This document shows, in pieces, positions 25,418 to 33,212 of a DNA stretch of 64,000 bases. The position numbers were made by a program, and so were the translations under genes. Location: contig JBBQRS010000007.1 in NCBI GenBank assembly GCA_038214535.1, positions 1 to 64,000 on the forward strand. The letters run 5' to 3'. The stretch's first letter is position 1, and each line of letters begins with the position of its first letter. This DNA comes from JBBQRS01 sp038214535. Its GTDB lineage: Bacteria > Chloroflexota > Anaerolineae > CG2-30-64-16. Under the pieces are notes generated by a model. The model ran no database searches. It was not told where the DNA came from and was given only the letters and a program-made list of their open reading frames with translations.

Positions 25418-25485
25418 GTTGAAAACCTCACATGATTCTAGCGGTGTGACGCGCACGTGTCAAAGGTGGTGTGAGAAATGCGCTG

Positions 25486-25560
25486 CCGGATTCGAGGCTT
25501 CGGCCGGGTCGGCGCATTGCGCGAGGAACCGGTGTGACCGCCTGAAGGCTCGAATCCAGG
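25486..25560. repeat. Palindromic repeat family E, copy 1
   Basis: Imperfect inverted repeat beginning CCGGATTCGAGGCTTCGGCC and ending with its near complement at 25538-25560. A related copy with the same loop signature (ATTGCGCG / GTTGCGCG then GAACCGG) lies at 55681-55745. Confidence 0.75.
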
Positions 25561-25579
25561 AAAATGTGCGGGCCGGTAG

Positions 25580-25608
25580 TTGACCGTGAGATTTCGCTGG
25601 GGTATCAT
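25580..25608 (+). promoter_or_regulatory. Promoter of the UbiA-family gene
   Basis: TTGACC (25580-25585), 17-base spacer, TATCAT (25603-25608), 26 bases before the ATG. Confidence 0.7.
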
Positions 25609-25634
25609 CTGCCCATCAGGAGAGCGCTGCTTGC

Positions 25635-26561
25635 ATGAACGAGGCGACCGACGTGCGTGAAACCGAAAAACCGGCAGAGGCGGCTTCCTCACAGGCCGTC
25701 CTGCTGTTGCGCACCATGCGCCCGAAACAGTGGACCAAGAATCTCTTCATCTGGGCCGCCCTGATCTTCGACCGCAAGCTGTTTCAACCGCTGCCCTTCT
25801 TGCAGACGCTGGTCGCGTTCATCCTGTTCTGCATGGTTACCAGCGTCGTCTATATCATCAACGACCTGGTAGATGTCGCGAAAGACCGGCAGCACCCGAC
25901 CAAACGCAATCGTCCGCTGGCGTCAGGGGCGTTGAATCCGCAGGTAGCGATTATCGGGGCAGTTGTTTTGTTCCTGATGTCCATTCCCGCCGCGCTCTGG
26001 CTCGGCCTCGATTTCGCGCTGATCCTCTACGGCTATCTCGTCCTGATGATCGCTTATTCGTTCCGGCTGAAGAACATCGTGATCGTGGATGTGCTGACGC
26101 TGGCGGCGGGGTTCGTGCTACGTGTGGCGGCGGGCGTGGTGGCGATCAACGCCGAGCGGTTCTCGCCGTGGCTTTACGTCTGCATGGTGCTGCTGGCGCT
26201 GTTCCTCGCGATTGGGAAACGCCGACAGGAGATCGTCCTCCTCGAAGGCTCAAGCGCCGAGACGCGCGCCATCTTGCAGGAATATAACCTGCGCTTCCTG
26301 GACGAGATGCTGGCGCTGGTCAGTTCGAGCACCATCATGGCGTACTCGTTCTACACCTTCTCCGCGCCGAACCTGCCGCCCAACCATCTGATGATGCTGA
26401 CGATTCCGTTTGTGCTGTACGGGCTGTTTCGTTATCTCTATCTCATCCACGTCAAGGGCGAGACGGACCCACCCGACGCCGTGCTGCTCAAAGACCGCCC
26501 GCTGCTGATTGACGTTGTGCTTTTTGGGCTCGTCGTTGTCCTGATTTTTTACTTTACATAA
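25635..26561 (+). CDS. Decaprenyl-phosphate phosphoribosyltransferase-like UbiA protein
   Basis: A 308-residue membrane prenyltransferase with about eight or nine transmembrane segments. The metal-pyrophosphate motif NDLVDVAKDRQHPTKRNRP (about 76-94) is typical of the DPPR synthase branch of the UbiA family, as is RPKQWTKNLF near the N-terminus. That branch transfers phosphoribose from PRPP to a polyprenyl phosphate, the first step toward lipid-linked arabinofuranose-type donors in mycobacteria. Homologues in Chloroflexi are common but little studied. GGAG precedes the ATG. It may supply a lipid-linked pentose to the GT39-type transferases in the glycan region downstream (inference). Confidence 0.85.
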   Translation: MNEATDVRETEKPAEAASSQAVLLLRTMRPKQWTKNLFIWAALIFDRKLFQPLPFLQTLVAFILFCMVTSVVYIINDLVDVAKDRQHPTKRNRPLASGALNPQVAIIGAVVLFLMSIPAALWLGLDFALILYGYLVLMIAYSFRLKNIVIVDVLTLAAGFVLRVAAGVVAINAERFSPWLYVCMVLLALFLAIGKRRQEIVLLEGSSAETRAILQEYNLRFLDEMLALVSSSTIMAYSFYTFSAPNLPPNHLMMLTIPFVLYGLFRYLYLIHVKGETDPPDAVLLKDRPLLIDVVLFGLVVVLIFYFT

Positions 26562-26573
26562 TCTGCAAAGCCT

Positions 26574-26683
26574 CGCGGAGTGCGCATCCTCAGATGCGCA
26601 TCTTCGTGGCGTCGTTGCACATCTTAGGATGCGCACTCCGCGGGAATAACGCATCGCGGCGCATCTGAGGATGCGCACGCCGC
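26574..26683. repeat. Palindromic repeat family C with an extra half-unit
   Basis: Inverted repeat (26574-26596 / 26620-26642, one mismatch) built on GCGGAGTGCGCATCCTCAGA, followed by a second copy of the right arm at 26661-26683. Another right-arm copy lies at 60749-60774. It occupies the gap between the convergent UbiA and pterin dehydratase genes. Confidence 0.85.
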
Positions 26684-26693
26684 AACACCTGGT

Positions 26694-26975
26694 TTAGGAC
26701 GCAATCGCGTTGATCGCGCCCGCAAGGTCAAAATCTTTGGCTGTGAGGCCGCCGGCGTCGTGGGTGGAGAGCGTCAGGATCACATCGCGGTATTTGATCA
26801 GGATGTCGGGATGGTGATCCTGCTTCTCGGCAAGCTGGCCCACCGCGGCGGCAAAAACCAGCGCAGCAGGAAAACCGGGGAGGGTGAACGTCCGCGTGAT
26901 GGCGTCGTCTTCGCGCGTCCAGCCCGGAGTTGCGGCGAGACGGGTTGTGATGTCGGCGTTGGATAACTTGTCCAT
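26694..26975 (-). CDS. 4a-hydroxytetrahydrobiopterin dehydratase (PCD)
   Basis: A 93-residue pterin-4a-carbinolamine dehydratase. The signature EKQDHHPDILIKYRDVILTL with STHDAGGLTAKDFDLA carries the active-site histidines of the family. It dehydrates 4a-hydroxytetrahydropterin after aromatic amino acid hydroxylation; in bacteria lacking the hydroxylase it may support molybdopterin or other pterin metabolism. AGGAG precedes the ATG at 26975. It is divergent from the 3D-domain gene. Confidence 0.92.
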   Translation of the reverse strand: MDKLSNADITTRLAATPGWTREDDAITRTFTLPGFPAALVFAAAVGQLAEKQDHHPDILIKYRDVILTLSTHDAGGLTAKDFDLAGAINAIAS

Positions 26976-26996
26976 TGTTTGCTCCTGAGGTATGAT
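26968..26996 (+). promoter_or_regulatory. Candidate promoter of the 3D-domain gene
   Basis: On the plus strand TTGTCC (26968-26973) and TATGAT (26991-26996) with a 17-base spacer, overlapping the start of the opposite PCD gene. The predicted transcript would begin directly at a perfect 10-base hairpin (CTGACGCAGG / CCTGCGTCAG, about 27004-27034). Confidence 0.5.
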
Positions 26997-27104
26997 GAGG
27001 CCCTGACGCAGGGAAATCTGTCGCCTGCGTCAGTGACCCAACAGTCTGCCATGCCCTCATTATCGTTGACTGCGGCTGTTGAGCACGTAATCTGAACTCC
27101 ACAT

Positions 27105-28694
27105 ATGTATTCGACTTCAGAAGAAACCGCCTATACGGTCCGCGTTGAGCAAAGCCCGAGTCACGGCATTGCCGCGCCCCATACATCGCCCATCGTTGCC
27201 AAAGTTCCGTGGCTGCTGTTGATGCGGCTGGCGGCGGTCGGCGCGCTGGCGCTCGCCGTGGTCATCGCCGTGCATTGGACGACTGCCGAACGGCTCTCGG
27301 TGGTGGTGAGCGTTGACGGGCAGACCGACGTGGTCACATCGTTCCGACCCACCGTCGGCGCGCTCCTGGCCGACCTGGGGATCGAACTGCGCCCCGAAGA
27401 TGACCTCCAACCGGCGGCGGAGACACCGCTCGACGCCGATATGCGTATCACCATTCAGCGCGCCCATCCCTTCGTCATCGAGGCGGACGGCGCGGCGCGC
27501 AAGGTGTACAGTCACGCGAGGACGGTGGGTGATCTGCTGGCCGAAGCAAACATCGGCGTTAAGGCGGGCGATCAGGTTCGGCTTGGCTCGCGCGGGGCCA
27601 CCCTGACCACGCCGCTTGAGATCAAAAAGGCCGCCGGTCAAGCTGCCCCGGCTGTACCTGCGCGCGCCTGGGAAGCTGCCTTGCCGGAGGGACCCAGGGT
27701 TTCTGTGCTGCGGTCTATTCCCATTACGGTGGACGACGGCAGCGTTCCCTACACCATTTACACCACGGCCTCCACCATCGGCGAGGCGTTGCTCGACGCC
27801 GAGTTGACGCTCTATCTCGGCGACCGCGTCGAGCCGGCGCTGGGCACACCCGCTAGGGCCGGGCAACGTGTCTTCATCTCCCGCTCGAAGTCGGTCGTGG
27901 TTGACGCGGGCGGTCACCGCGTGCGCACGCGCACCCGCGGCAAGAGCGTTGGCGATGCGTTGGTGGACCTGGGCCTCTACGTAGCCGGGTCTGACCGGGT
28001 ATCGCCCGCGCTCGACAGCCGCCTGACTGACCACATGGAGATCGCCGTCACCCGCGTGCGCGAAGCGGTGCTCGTCGAGCGCGAGATCATCCCGTATGAA
28101 GCCATCATGGTCCCGGATGACAATCTGGAACTCGATCAGAAGCGTCTCGCGCAACAGGGTAAGGATGGCGAGTTCCGTACGCGCTACAAGGTCGTGGAAG
28201 AGAACGACGCGGAGGTCAGCCGGGAGATGACGGACGCCTGGGTCGCAGCCGAGCCTGTGACACATATGACTGCCTATGGCCGGAAACTTGTGTCGAAACC
28301 GTTGGATACACCCGAAGGCCCCGTCAATTACTGGCGCAAGATTCGGATGTACGCGACCTCTTATTCGCCCAAGCGTTCCGGCACGCCGCAATCCGCGCCC
28401 TGGTATGGCCGCACCCGGGTGGGCCTCACTCTGCGCAGGGGGATCGTCGCCGTGGACACCAGCGTCATCCCGCTCCGTAGCAAGGTCTACGTCCCCGGTT
28501 ATGGGATCGCGATTGCCGGCGACACAGGCGGCGGCGTGCGCGGCAAGTGGATTGATCTCGGCTTCGAGGACCATGATTACGAGTCATGGCATCGCTGGGT
28601 AGATGTCTATGTGCTGGACCCGCCCCCGGCCCCCCGGCAGATCCGCTGGGTGCTCCCGAATTACCCGCCGCCCGGTTTCCCGTATAACCGCTAA
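27105..28694 (+). CDS. DUF348 / G5 / 3D-domain cell-wall protein
   Basis: A 529-residue membrane-anchored exported protein. One transmembrane helix (about 36-58) is followed by four DUF348 (ubiquitin-like) repeats at about 64-105, 118-160, 200-245 and 262-305. A G5 domain at about 315-390 and a C-terminal 3D domain (AVDTS...GDTGG...IDLGF, the three-Asp signature) at about 440-500 follow. This layout resembles YabE/Rpf-like proteins of Firmicutes, in which the 3D (MltA-like beta-barrel) domain acts on peptidoglycan. The C-terminus is proline-rich. The ATG at 27105 lacks a strong ribosome site. Confidence in domain identity is high; the catalytic role is inferred. Confidence 0.88.
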   Translation: MYSTSEETAYTVRVEQSPSHGIAAPHTSPIVAKVPWLLLMRLAAVGALALAVVIAVHWTTAERLSVVVSVDGQTDVVTSFRPTVGALLADLGIELRPEDDLQPAAETPLDADMRITIQRAHPFVIEADGAARKVYSHARTVGDLLAEANIGVKAGDQVRLGSRGATLTTPLEIKKAAGQAAPAVPARAWEAALPEGPRVSVLRSIPITVDDGSVPYTIYTTASTIGEALLDAELTLYLGDRVEPALGTPARAGQRVFISRSKSVVVDAGGHRVRTRTRGKSVGDALVDLGLYVAGSDRVSPALDSRLTDHMEIAVTRVREAVLVEREIIPYEAIMVPDDNLELDQKRLAQQGKDGEFRTRYKVVEENDAEVSREMTDAWVAAEPVTHMTAYGRKLVSKPLDTPEGPVNYWRKIRMYATSYSPKRSGTPQSAPWYGRTRVGLTLRRGIVAVDTSVIPLRSKVYVPGYGIAIAGDTGGGVRGKWIDLGFEDHDYESWHRWVDVYVLDPPPAPRQIRWVLPNYPPPGFPYNR

Positions 28695-28740
28695 GCCCCA
28701 CGTGGCGTCTCCGGGTACACCCAGTTCACCATGTCCTTCC

Positions 28741-28801
28741 CTTCGTAGTGACGGCTTCAGTCGTTGCATTACCCCCAACGGCTGAGGCTGTCACTACGAA
28801 G
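28741..28801. repeat. Palindromic repeat family B, copy 2
   Basis: Arms 28741-28765 and 28777-28801 with three mismatches. Left flank CATGTC(C)TTCC and right flank GCAGTTTTCGGATAGA (about 28831-28846) match the 9.2-kb copy, but 18 extra bases separate the palindrome from the right flank here. Confidence 0.85.
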
Positions 28802-28852
28802 TGGCCGGTCAGGCTACAAAGGAGGGCGATGCGCAGTTTTCGGATAGATACT

Positions 28853-28882
28853 TTGTCGTTTGCCCGCGCCCGGTGCTATAAT
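28853..28882 (+). promoter_or_regulatory. Promoter of the glycan region
   Basis: TTGTCG (28853-28858), 18-base spacer, TATAAT (28877-28882), 41 bases before the GTG start of the flippase-like gene. It may drive the following long co-directional run. Confidence 0.6.
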
Positions 28883-28923
28883 CGTGGCGTTTGTTATCAA
28901 TTTGGGTCAATGGAAATTAGCCA

Positions 28924-29982
28924 GTGAGCTTACCCGTCAGTCCTGAACAACCCGCGGCGCGTGGCGGCTCGCGGCGGCGCGCAATATTACAGCGCACCCT
29001 TGAGATCGCCATCAGCCTGGGCTTTTTGGCGTTGGCCCTGCGCGGGATCAACCTGGCGACGCTGTGGCAGGGCATCCGCACGGCGAACCTGGGATGGGTG
29101 CTGGCGTGTGTCGCGGCCACGGTGGCCCTGTTGTTTTTCAAGGCCTGGCGTTGGCAACTGCTGTTCTTACCCGAATATCATCTGCGCTATAGTTCCGTCT
29201 TCACGGCAATGGCGGGCGGTTATCTGGCGAGCAACGTGCTGCCGGCGCGCATGGGCGAGTTGGTGCGCCTGGTGTTGTTGGTCAGCGATGAGCCGGTGAG
29301 CGCGGCGCGAACCCTCTCGACGATCGTCGTCGAACGAGTACTCGATGTTTTGTCGTTGCTGGTCGTGATGCTCGTCGTGCTGCCGTTCGTAGACTTGCCG
29401 CCGCTGATGATGCGCAGCCTGCAGGGGGTTGGCGTGGTGGCGCTGGTCGGCGCAGGCGTCCTTGTGCTGATGTCCTATCAGAAGGATCGCCTCATGCGGT
29501 GGGCGCACGCCATACTCGGCAAAATTTCTTTTCTGGATCGCCCGGCCATTTACTCGGCTATCGAGAACCTGATTGACGGTTTTGCGGCGCTGCGTGGCCG
29601 GTTTGGCCTGCTTCAGATGGCGCTATCGCTGATCGCCTGGGGCGGCGTGATCTTGATGGGCTGGACGGCCGCGAAAGCGGTCAGTCTCGATTCGCCGTTT
29701 ACGGCGATTGTCATGGCCGTGGTCATCACCACGTTGGGGATGCTGGTGCCGTCATCGCCGGGCTACATCGGCGTGTTCGAGTATCTGACGACGGTCGCCC
29801 TGGCGCCGTTTGGCGTGCCGAAGGAAGTGGCGCTGACTTTCGCCATCGTGTGGCATGGCATCAACTATCTCACGTTGTGCGTGGTTGGGCTGATCGCTCT
29901 TTGGATTCACGGCACGTCGTTGGGGCAGGCCGTCAATCGGTTCCGCACACGTGACTTGGCGGTGGGCCAGCCGGTGGATTGA
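28924..29982 (+). CDS. Flippase-like (LPG synthase TM / UPF0104) membrane protein
   Basis: A 352-residue integral membrane protein with about eight transmembrane helices, matching the lysylphosphatidylglycerol-synthase transmembrane domain family. Diagnostic segments are GGYLASNVLPARMGELVRL, TIVVERVLDVLSLL and a C-terminal SSPGYIGVFE. Family members lacking the synthetase domain are thought to act as lipid or lipid-linked sugar flippases. The start is GTG at 28924. Position at the head of the glycan region supports an envelope-lipid role. Confidence 0.88.
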   Translation: MSLPVSPEQPAARGGSRRRAILQRTLEIAISLGFLALALRGINLATLWQGIRTANLGWVLACVAATVALLFFKAWRWQLLFLPEYHLRYSSVFTAMAGGYLASNVLPARMGELVRLVLLVSDEPVSAARTLSTIVVERVLDVLSLLVVMLVVLPFVDLPPLMMRSLQGVGVVALVGAGVLVLMSYQKDRLMRWAHAILGKISFLDRPAIYSAIENLIDGFAALRGRFGLLQMALSLIAWGGVILMGWTAAKAVSLDSPFTAIVMAVVITTLGMLVPSSPGYIGVFEYLTTVALAPFGVPKEVALTFAIVWHGINYLTLCVVGLIALWIHGTSLGQAVNRFRTRDLAVGQPVD

Positions 29983-29991
29983 GGAGTTCGC

Positions 29992-30216
29992 ATGTACGGA
30001 TCCATGGGCCGGCTGTTGATCGGCCTTGGGGGCGCGCTGGTCCTTGTCGGCCTCCTGTTCCTGCTCCTCGAGAAGCTGCCGGGGTTCAGACAGCTCCCCG
30101 GAAATATCATCATCCAACGGGAGAATTTCACCCTGTTCATGCCGCTGGGGGCGATGATTCTCCTCAGCCTATTGCTGACGGTCATTCTTAACATCGTGGT
30201 TAGATTGCGACGGTAA
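29992..30216 (+). CDS. DUF2905 small membrane protein
   Basis: A 74-residue protein with two transmembrane helices flanking LPGNIIIQRENF, the conserved DUF2905 signature. The function is unknown. GAGGAG precedes the ATG, and only 9 bases separate it from the preceding gene and 5 from the next, so it is part of the operon. Confidence 0.88.
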   Translation: MYGSMGRLLIGLGGALVLVGLLFLLLEKLPGFRQLPGNIIIQRENFTLFMPLGAMILLSLLLTVILNIVVRLRR

Positions 30217-30221
30217 GTTCT

Positions 30222-31247
30222 ATGCGAATTCTCATCACCGGCGGGGCCGGCTTCATCGGCAGTAATCTGACGAAGGCGTCCATCGAAGCCGGACACCGCG
30301 TCACCGTTCTGGATAACCTCTCTCGGCGCGGCAGCGAGGCCAACCTGAAGTGGTTGCGCGACACGTTCGGCGTGGACGGGTTCGGGTTCATCCAGGCGGA
30401 CATCCGCGATGCCGACGCGATGCGTGTGGCGGTCGTGGGTGCAGAGGCCGTTTATCACCTTGCCTCTCAGACCGCGGTCACAACGTCGGTCGCAGACCCG
30501 CGGCACGATTTCGAAGTCAACGCGCTGGGCGCGTTCAACGTCCTCGAGGCGGTGCGCGCGAGCGCGCCGGAGGCCGTCCTCATTTACTCCTCTACCAACA
30601 AAGTCTACGGAGGGATGGAAGACGCGCGGGCCGTTGAGACCGAGACACGCTATTTATTACCCGACTACCCGCTGGGCGTCTCCGAGGAGCGCGGCCTGGA
30701 TTTCCATTCGCCCTATGGCTGCTCGAAGGGCGCGGCCGACCAGTACGTGCGAGACTACGCGCGTATTTACGGATTGCGCACCGTCGTATTCCGGCAGAGT
30801 TGCATCTACGGGCAGCGTCAGATGGGCGTCGAGGATCAGGGCTGGGTCGCCTGGTTCGTGATTGCGGCCGTGACGGGCAAGCCGATCAGCATTTATGGCA
30901 ACGGCAAACAGGTACGCGACCTGCTCCACGTGGACGATCTTGTGCGCGCCTTCCAGATCGCGACGGACCGGATTGATGTCGCGGCGGGGCAGGTTTACAA
31001 TTTGGGCGGTGGGCCAGGTAACACGCTCTCCGTGTGGTGCGACTTCGGCCCGCTCCTGAATGAACTGGTCGGGCGCGAGATCGAGCCGGCGCGGTTCAGC
31101 GATTGGCGGCCCGGCGATCAACCGGTGTTCGTCGCTGACGTGCGCAAGGCCGCGCGCGAACTCGGCTGGACGCCACAGGTCAGCATTCGCGAGGGCATCG
31201 GGCGGCTGATCGAGTGGGTGCGCGCCAACCGCGAATTATTCGAGTGA
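30222..31247 (+). CDS. CDP-paratose 2-epimerase-like NAD-dependent epimerase
   Basis: A 341-residue extended SDR. TGGAGFIGSN at residues 7-16 binds NAD, SSTNKVYG holds the catalytic Ser/Thr, and SPYGCSKGAADQY carries the Tyr-x-x-x-Lys pair. The SSTNKVYG and YGCSKGAADQYVRDY wording is characteristic of the CDP-paratose/CDP-tyvelose 2-epimerase branch, which inverts C2 of a CDP-dideoxyhexose. No CDP-glucose dehydratase or paratose synthase lies in this window, so the true substrate may differ. Its stop overlaps the start of the next gene (GTGA). Confidence 0.8.
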   Translation: MRILITGGAGFIGSNLTKASIEAGHRVTVLDNLSRRGSEANLKWLRDTFGVDGFGFIQADIRDADAMRVAVVGAEAVYHLASQTAVTTSVADPRHDFEVNALGAFNVLEAVRASAPEAVLIYSSTNKVYGGMEDARAVETETRYLLPDYPLGVSEERGLDFHSPYGCSKGAADQYVRDYARIYGLRTVVFRQSCIYGQRQMGVEDQGWVAWFVIAAVTGKPISIYGNGKQVRDLLHVDDLVRAFQIATDRIDVAAGQVYNLGGGPGNTLSVWCDFGPLLNELVGREIEPARFSDWRPGDQPVFVADVRKAARELGWTPQVSIREGIGRLIEWVRANRELFE

Positions 31248-32416
31248 AAATCCTTTTCATCCTCACCTACTACCGTCCCCACGTCAGCGGCCTGACGATC
31301 TACGTCGAACGGCTCGCGCGGTCGTTGGCCGAGCGCGGCCATCAGGTCACGGTGCTGACGTCGCAATACATGGACTCGCTCCCCGCCGAAGAGATGATGG
31401 ACGGCGTGCGCGTAGTGCGCGTGCCGGTGCTGTTCCGCTTCAACAAGGGCGTCGTCATGCCGTCGTTCGCCGCCGTCGCCACGCGCGAGATCCGCGCGCA
31501 TGACGTGGTGAGCATCCACCTCCCGCAGGTGGAGGGCGCGTTGGCGACCTGGCTGGCGCGCCGGGCCGGGCGGCGTCCCATCCTTACCTATCACTGCGAC
31601 CTCCAGATGCCGCCGGTGTGGTACGGGCGCATCGTGGACAGGCTGACTTACTGGGATAATCTGATCGCCGGGCGCGAAGCCGAGACCATCGTCGCATATA
31701 CGGAAGATTTCGCCTCACACTCGCCGTTCCTGTCGCGCTTCCTGGCGGAAGGCAAGGTGCGGGTGATCCTGCCGCCGGTTGCCATCCCCGAACCCCGGCC
31801 CGCCGAAGTGGCCGCGCTGCGTGAGCGCATCGGGTTGACCGACGAACGCGTGATCGGGTTCGCCGCCCGGTTTGCCTATGAGAAGGGTGCAGGCTATCTC
31901 ATCAACGCCATCCCCCGGATTCTCGAAGAGATCCCCAACGTGCGCCTGGTCTTCGCCGGGCCATACAAAGGCGTGATCGGTGAGACCATCTGGGATGACT
32001 TGCAGCCGTTGATCCGGCAATACGAGCCATATCTGACCTTTCTGGGCACGCTCAACCCCGCGGAAATGGCCGACTTTTACGCCCTGTGCGACGTGGTGAC
32101 TGTGGCGTCTATCAACAACACCGAGTCGTTCGGGCTGGTGCAGGTCGAGGCGTTCATGTGCGGCACGCCCGTGGTGGCGACCGACCTGCCGGGCGTGCGC
32201 CAACCCGTGCGTATGACGGGGATGGGCGAGATCGTGCCGATTGCCGACGCGGATGGGTTGGCCGACGGGATCATCAAGGTGCTGAAGCATCGCGACGCCT
32301 ACATGCGTCCGCGCGATGAGATCATGCAACGCTTTGCGCTGGAGCGCACCGTGGATGCCTACGAATCGCTCTTCGCGTCTCTGGCCGTGCGCGAGAGCGA
32401 GGCGGTGCGCGCATGA
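31244..32416 (+). CDS. GT4-type glycosyltransferase
   Basis: A 390-residue GT-B glycosyltransferase. The N-terminal MKILFILTYYRPHVSGLTIY and YVERLARSLAERGHQVTVLT are typical of retaining GT4 enzymes; the C-terminal half has GFAARFAYEKGAGYLI, the nucleotide-sugar-binding E-x7-E region NNTESFGLVQVEAFMCGTP, and VVATDLPG. It transfers a sugar from a nucleotide donor during glycan assembly at the cytoplasmic face. The GTG at 31244 overlaps the previous stop, and the next gene starts inside its own end (ATGA), so it is tightly coupled to both. Confidence 0.88.
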   Translation: MKILFILTYYRPHVSGLTIYVERLARSLAERGHQVTVLTSQYMDSLPAEEMMDGVRVVRVPVLFRFNKGVVMPSFAAVATREIRAHDVVSIHLPQVEGALATWLARRAGRRPILTYHCDLQMPPVWYGRIVDRLTYWDNLIAGREAETIVAYTEDFASHSPFLSRFLAEGKVRVILPPVAIPEPRPAEVAALRERIGLTDERVIGFAARFAYEKGAGYLINAIPRILEEIPNVRLVFAGPYKGVIGETIWDDLQPLIRQYEPYLTFLGTLNPAEMADFYALCDVVTVASINNTESFGLVQVEAFMCGTPVVATDLPGVRQPVRMTGMGEIVPIADADGLADGIIKVLKHRDAYMRPRDEIMQRFALERTVDAYESLFASLAVRESEAVRA

Positions 32417-33192
32417 GCGACTATCTCTCGCGCCAGCTCGAGGACATGGCGCCGCATCGGGCAATCCTGCGCGCGGTCGAATGCCGCTTCATGAACCGTG
32501 TGCCACTCGTAGCGCCGGTGCTCGATATCGGGTGCGGCGACGGGCATTTCGCCTCGATTGCTTACGACCAGTTGCCGATTGACGTGGGCATTGACGTGAT
32601 GACCCGCGACCTGCCGGAGGCAGCGAGCCGGGAAGGCATCTACCGGCAGGTGATGTACGCCAGCGCCACCGATCTACCGTTTCCGGACGCGTCGTTCAAC
32701 ACGGTCATCAGCAATTGTGTGATCGAGCATATCCCCGACAACGCCGCCGTGCTGCGCGAGATCGCGCGCGTGCTGCAGCGGGGCGGCGTCTTCGCGACCA
32801 CGCTGCCGAGCGAGCATTACCCCGAATACCTGCTGGGCGCAACCGCGTTCCGCAAGGTCGGCTTGCGCGGGCTGGGCGAAGCGTATGGCCGTTTCTTCAA
32901 CACCATCTCCCACCATTACCACGTTTACACCCCGGAGGTCTGGCGGGAACGACTCGCCGCCGCCGGGTTCGAGGTCGAGGAGCAGACCTACTACTTCTCG
33001 CCCGCGGCGCACCGGCGCTTCGATCTGAGTCACTATTTGGGCGTGCCGCAACTGATCACCAAGCGGCTCTTTGGGCGCTGGGTGCTCTTCAAGTGGCAGT
33101 CAGACATGTACGAGCGCTGGCTCAGGCCCTATTACGAGGAGCCGTTGCCCGAAGCCGGGGCCTATCAATTCGTGCAGTGTCGGAAGGTTTAG
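32413..33192 (+). CDS. Class I SAM-dependent methyltransferase
   Basis: A 259-residue methyltransferase with motif I VLDIGCGDGHFASIA (about 35-49), an acidic DVGIDV, the post-I ASATDLPFPDASFNTVIS, and CVIEHIPD. It is of the Methyltransf_11 type and probably modifies a sugar or lipid-linked intermediate in glycan assembly. The ATG at 32413 overlaps the preceding gene by four bases. Confidence 0.88.
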   Translation: MSDYLSRQLEDMAPHRAILRAVECRFMNRVPLVAPVLDIGCGDGHFASIAYDQLPIDVGIDVMTRDLPEAASREGIYRQVMYASATDLPFPDASFNTVISNCVIEHIPDNAAVLREIARVLQRGGVFATTLPSEHYPEYLLGATAFRKVGLRGLGEAYGRFFNTISHHYHVYTPEVWRERLAAAGFEVEEQTYYFSPAAHRRFDLSHYLGVPQLITKRLFGRWVLFKWQSDMYERWLRPYYEEPLPEAGAYQFVQCRKV

Positions 33193-33212
33193 TACCCCGT
33201 CAAGGCTGGTAC

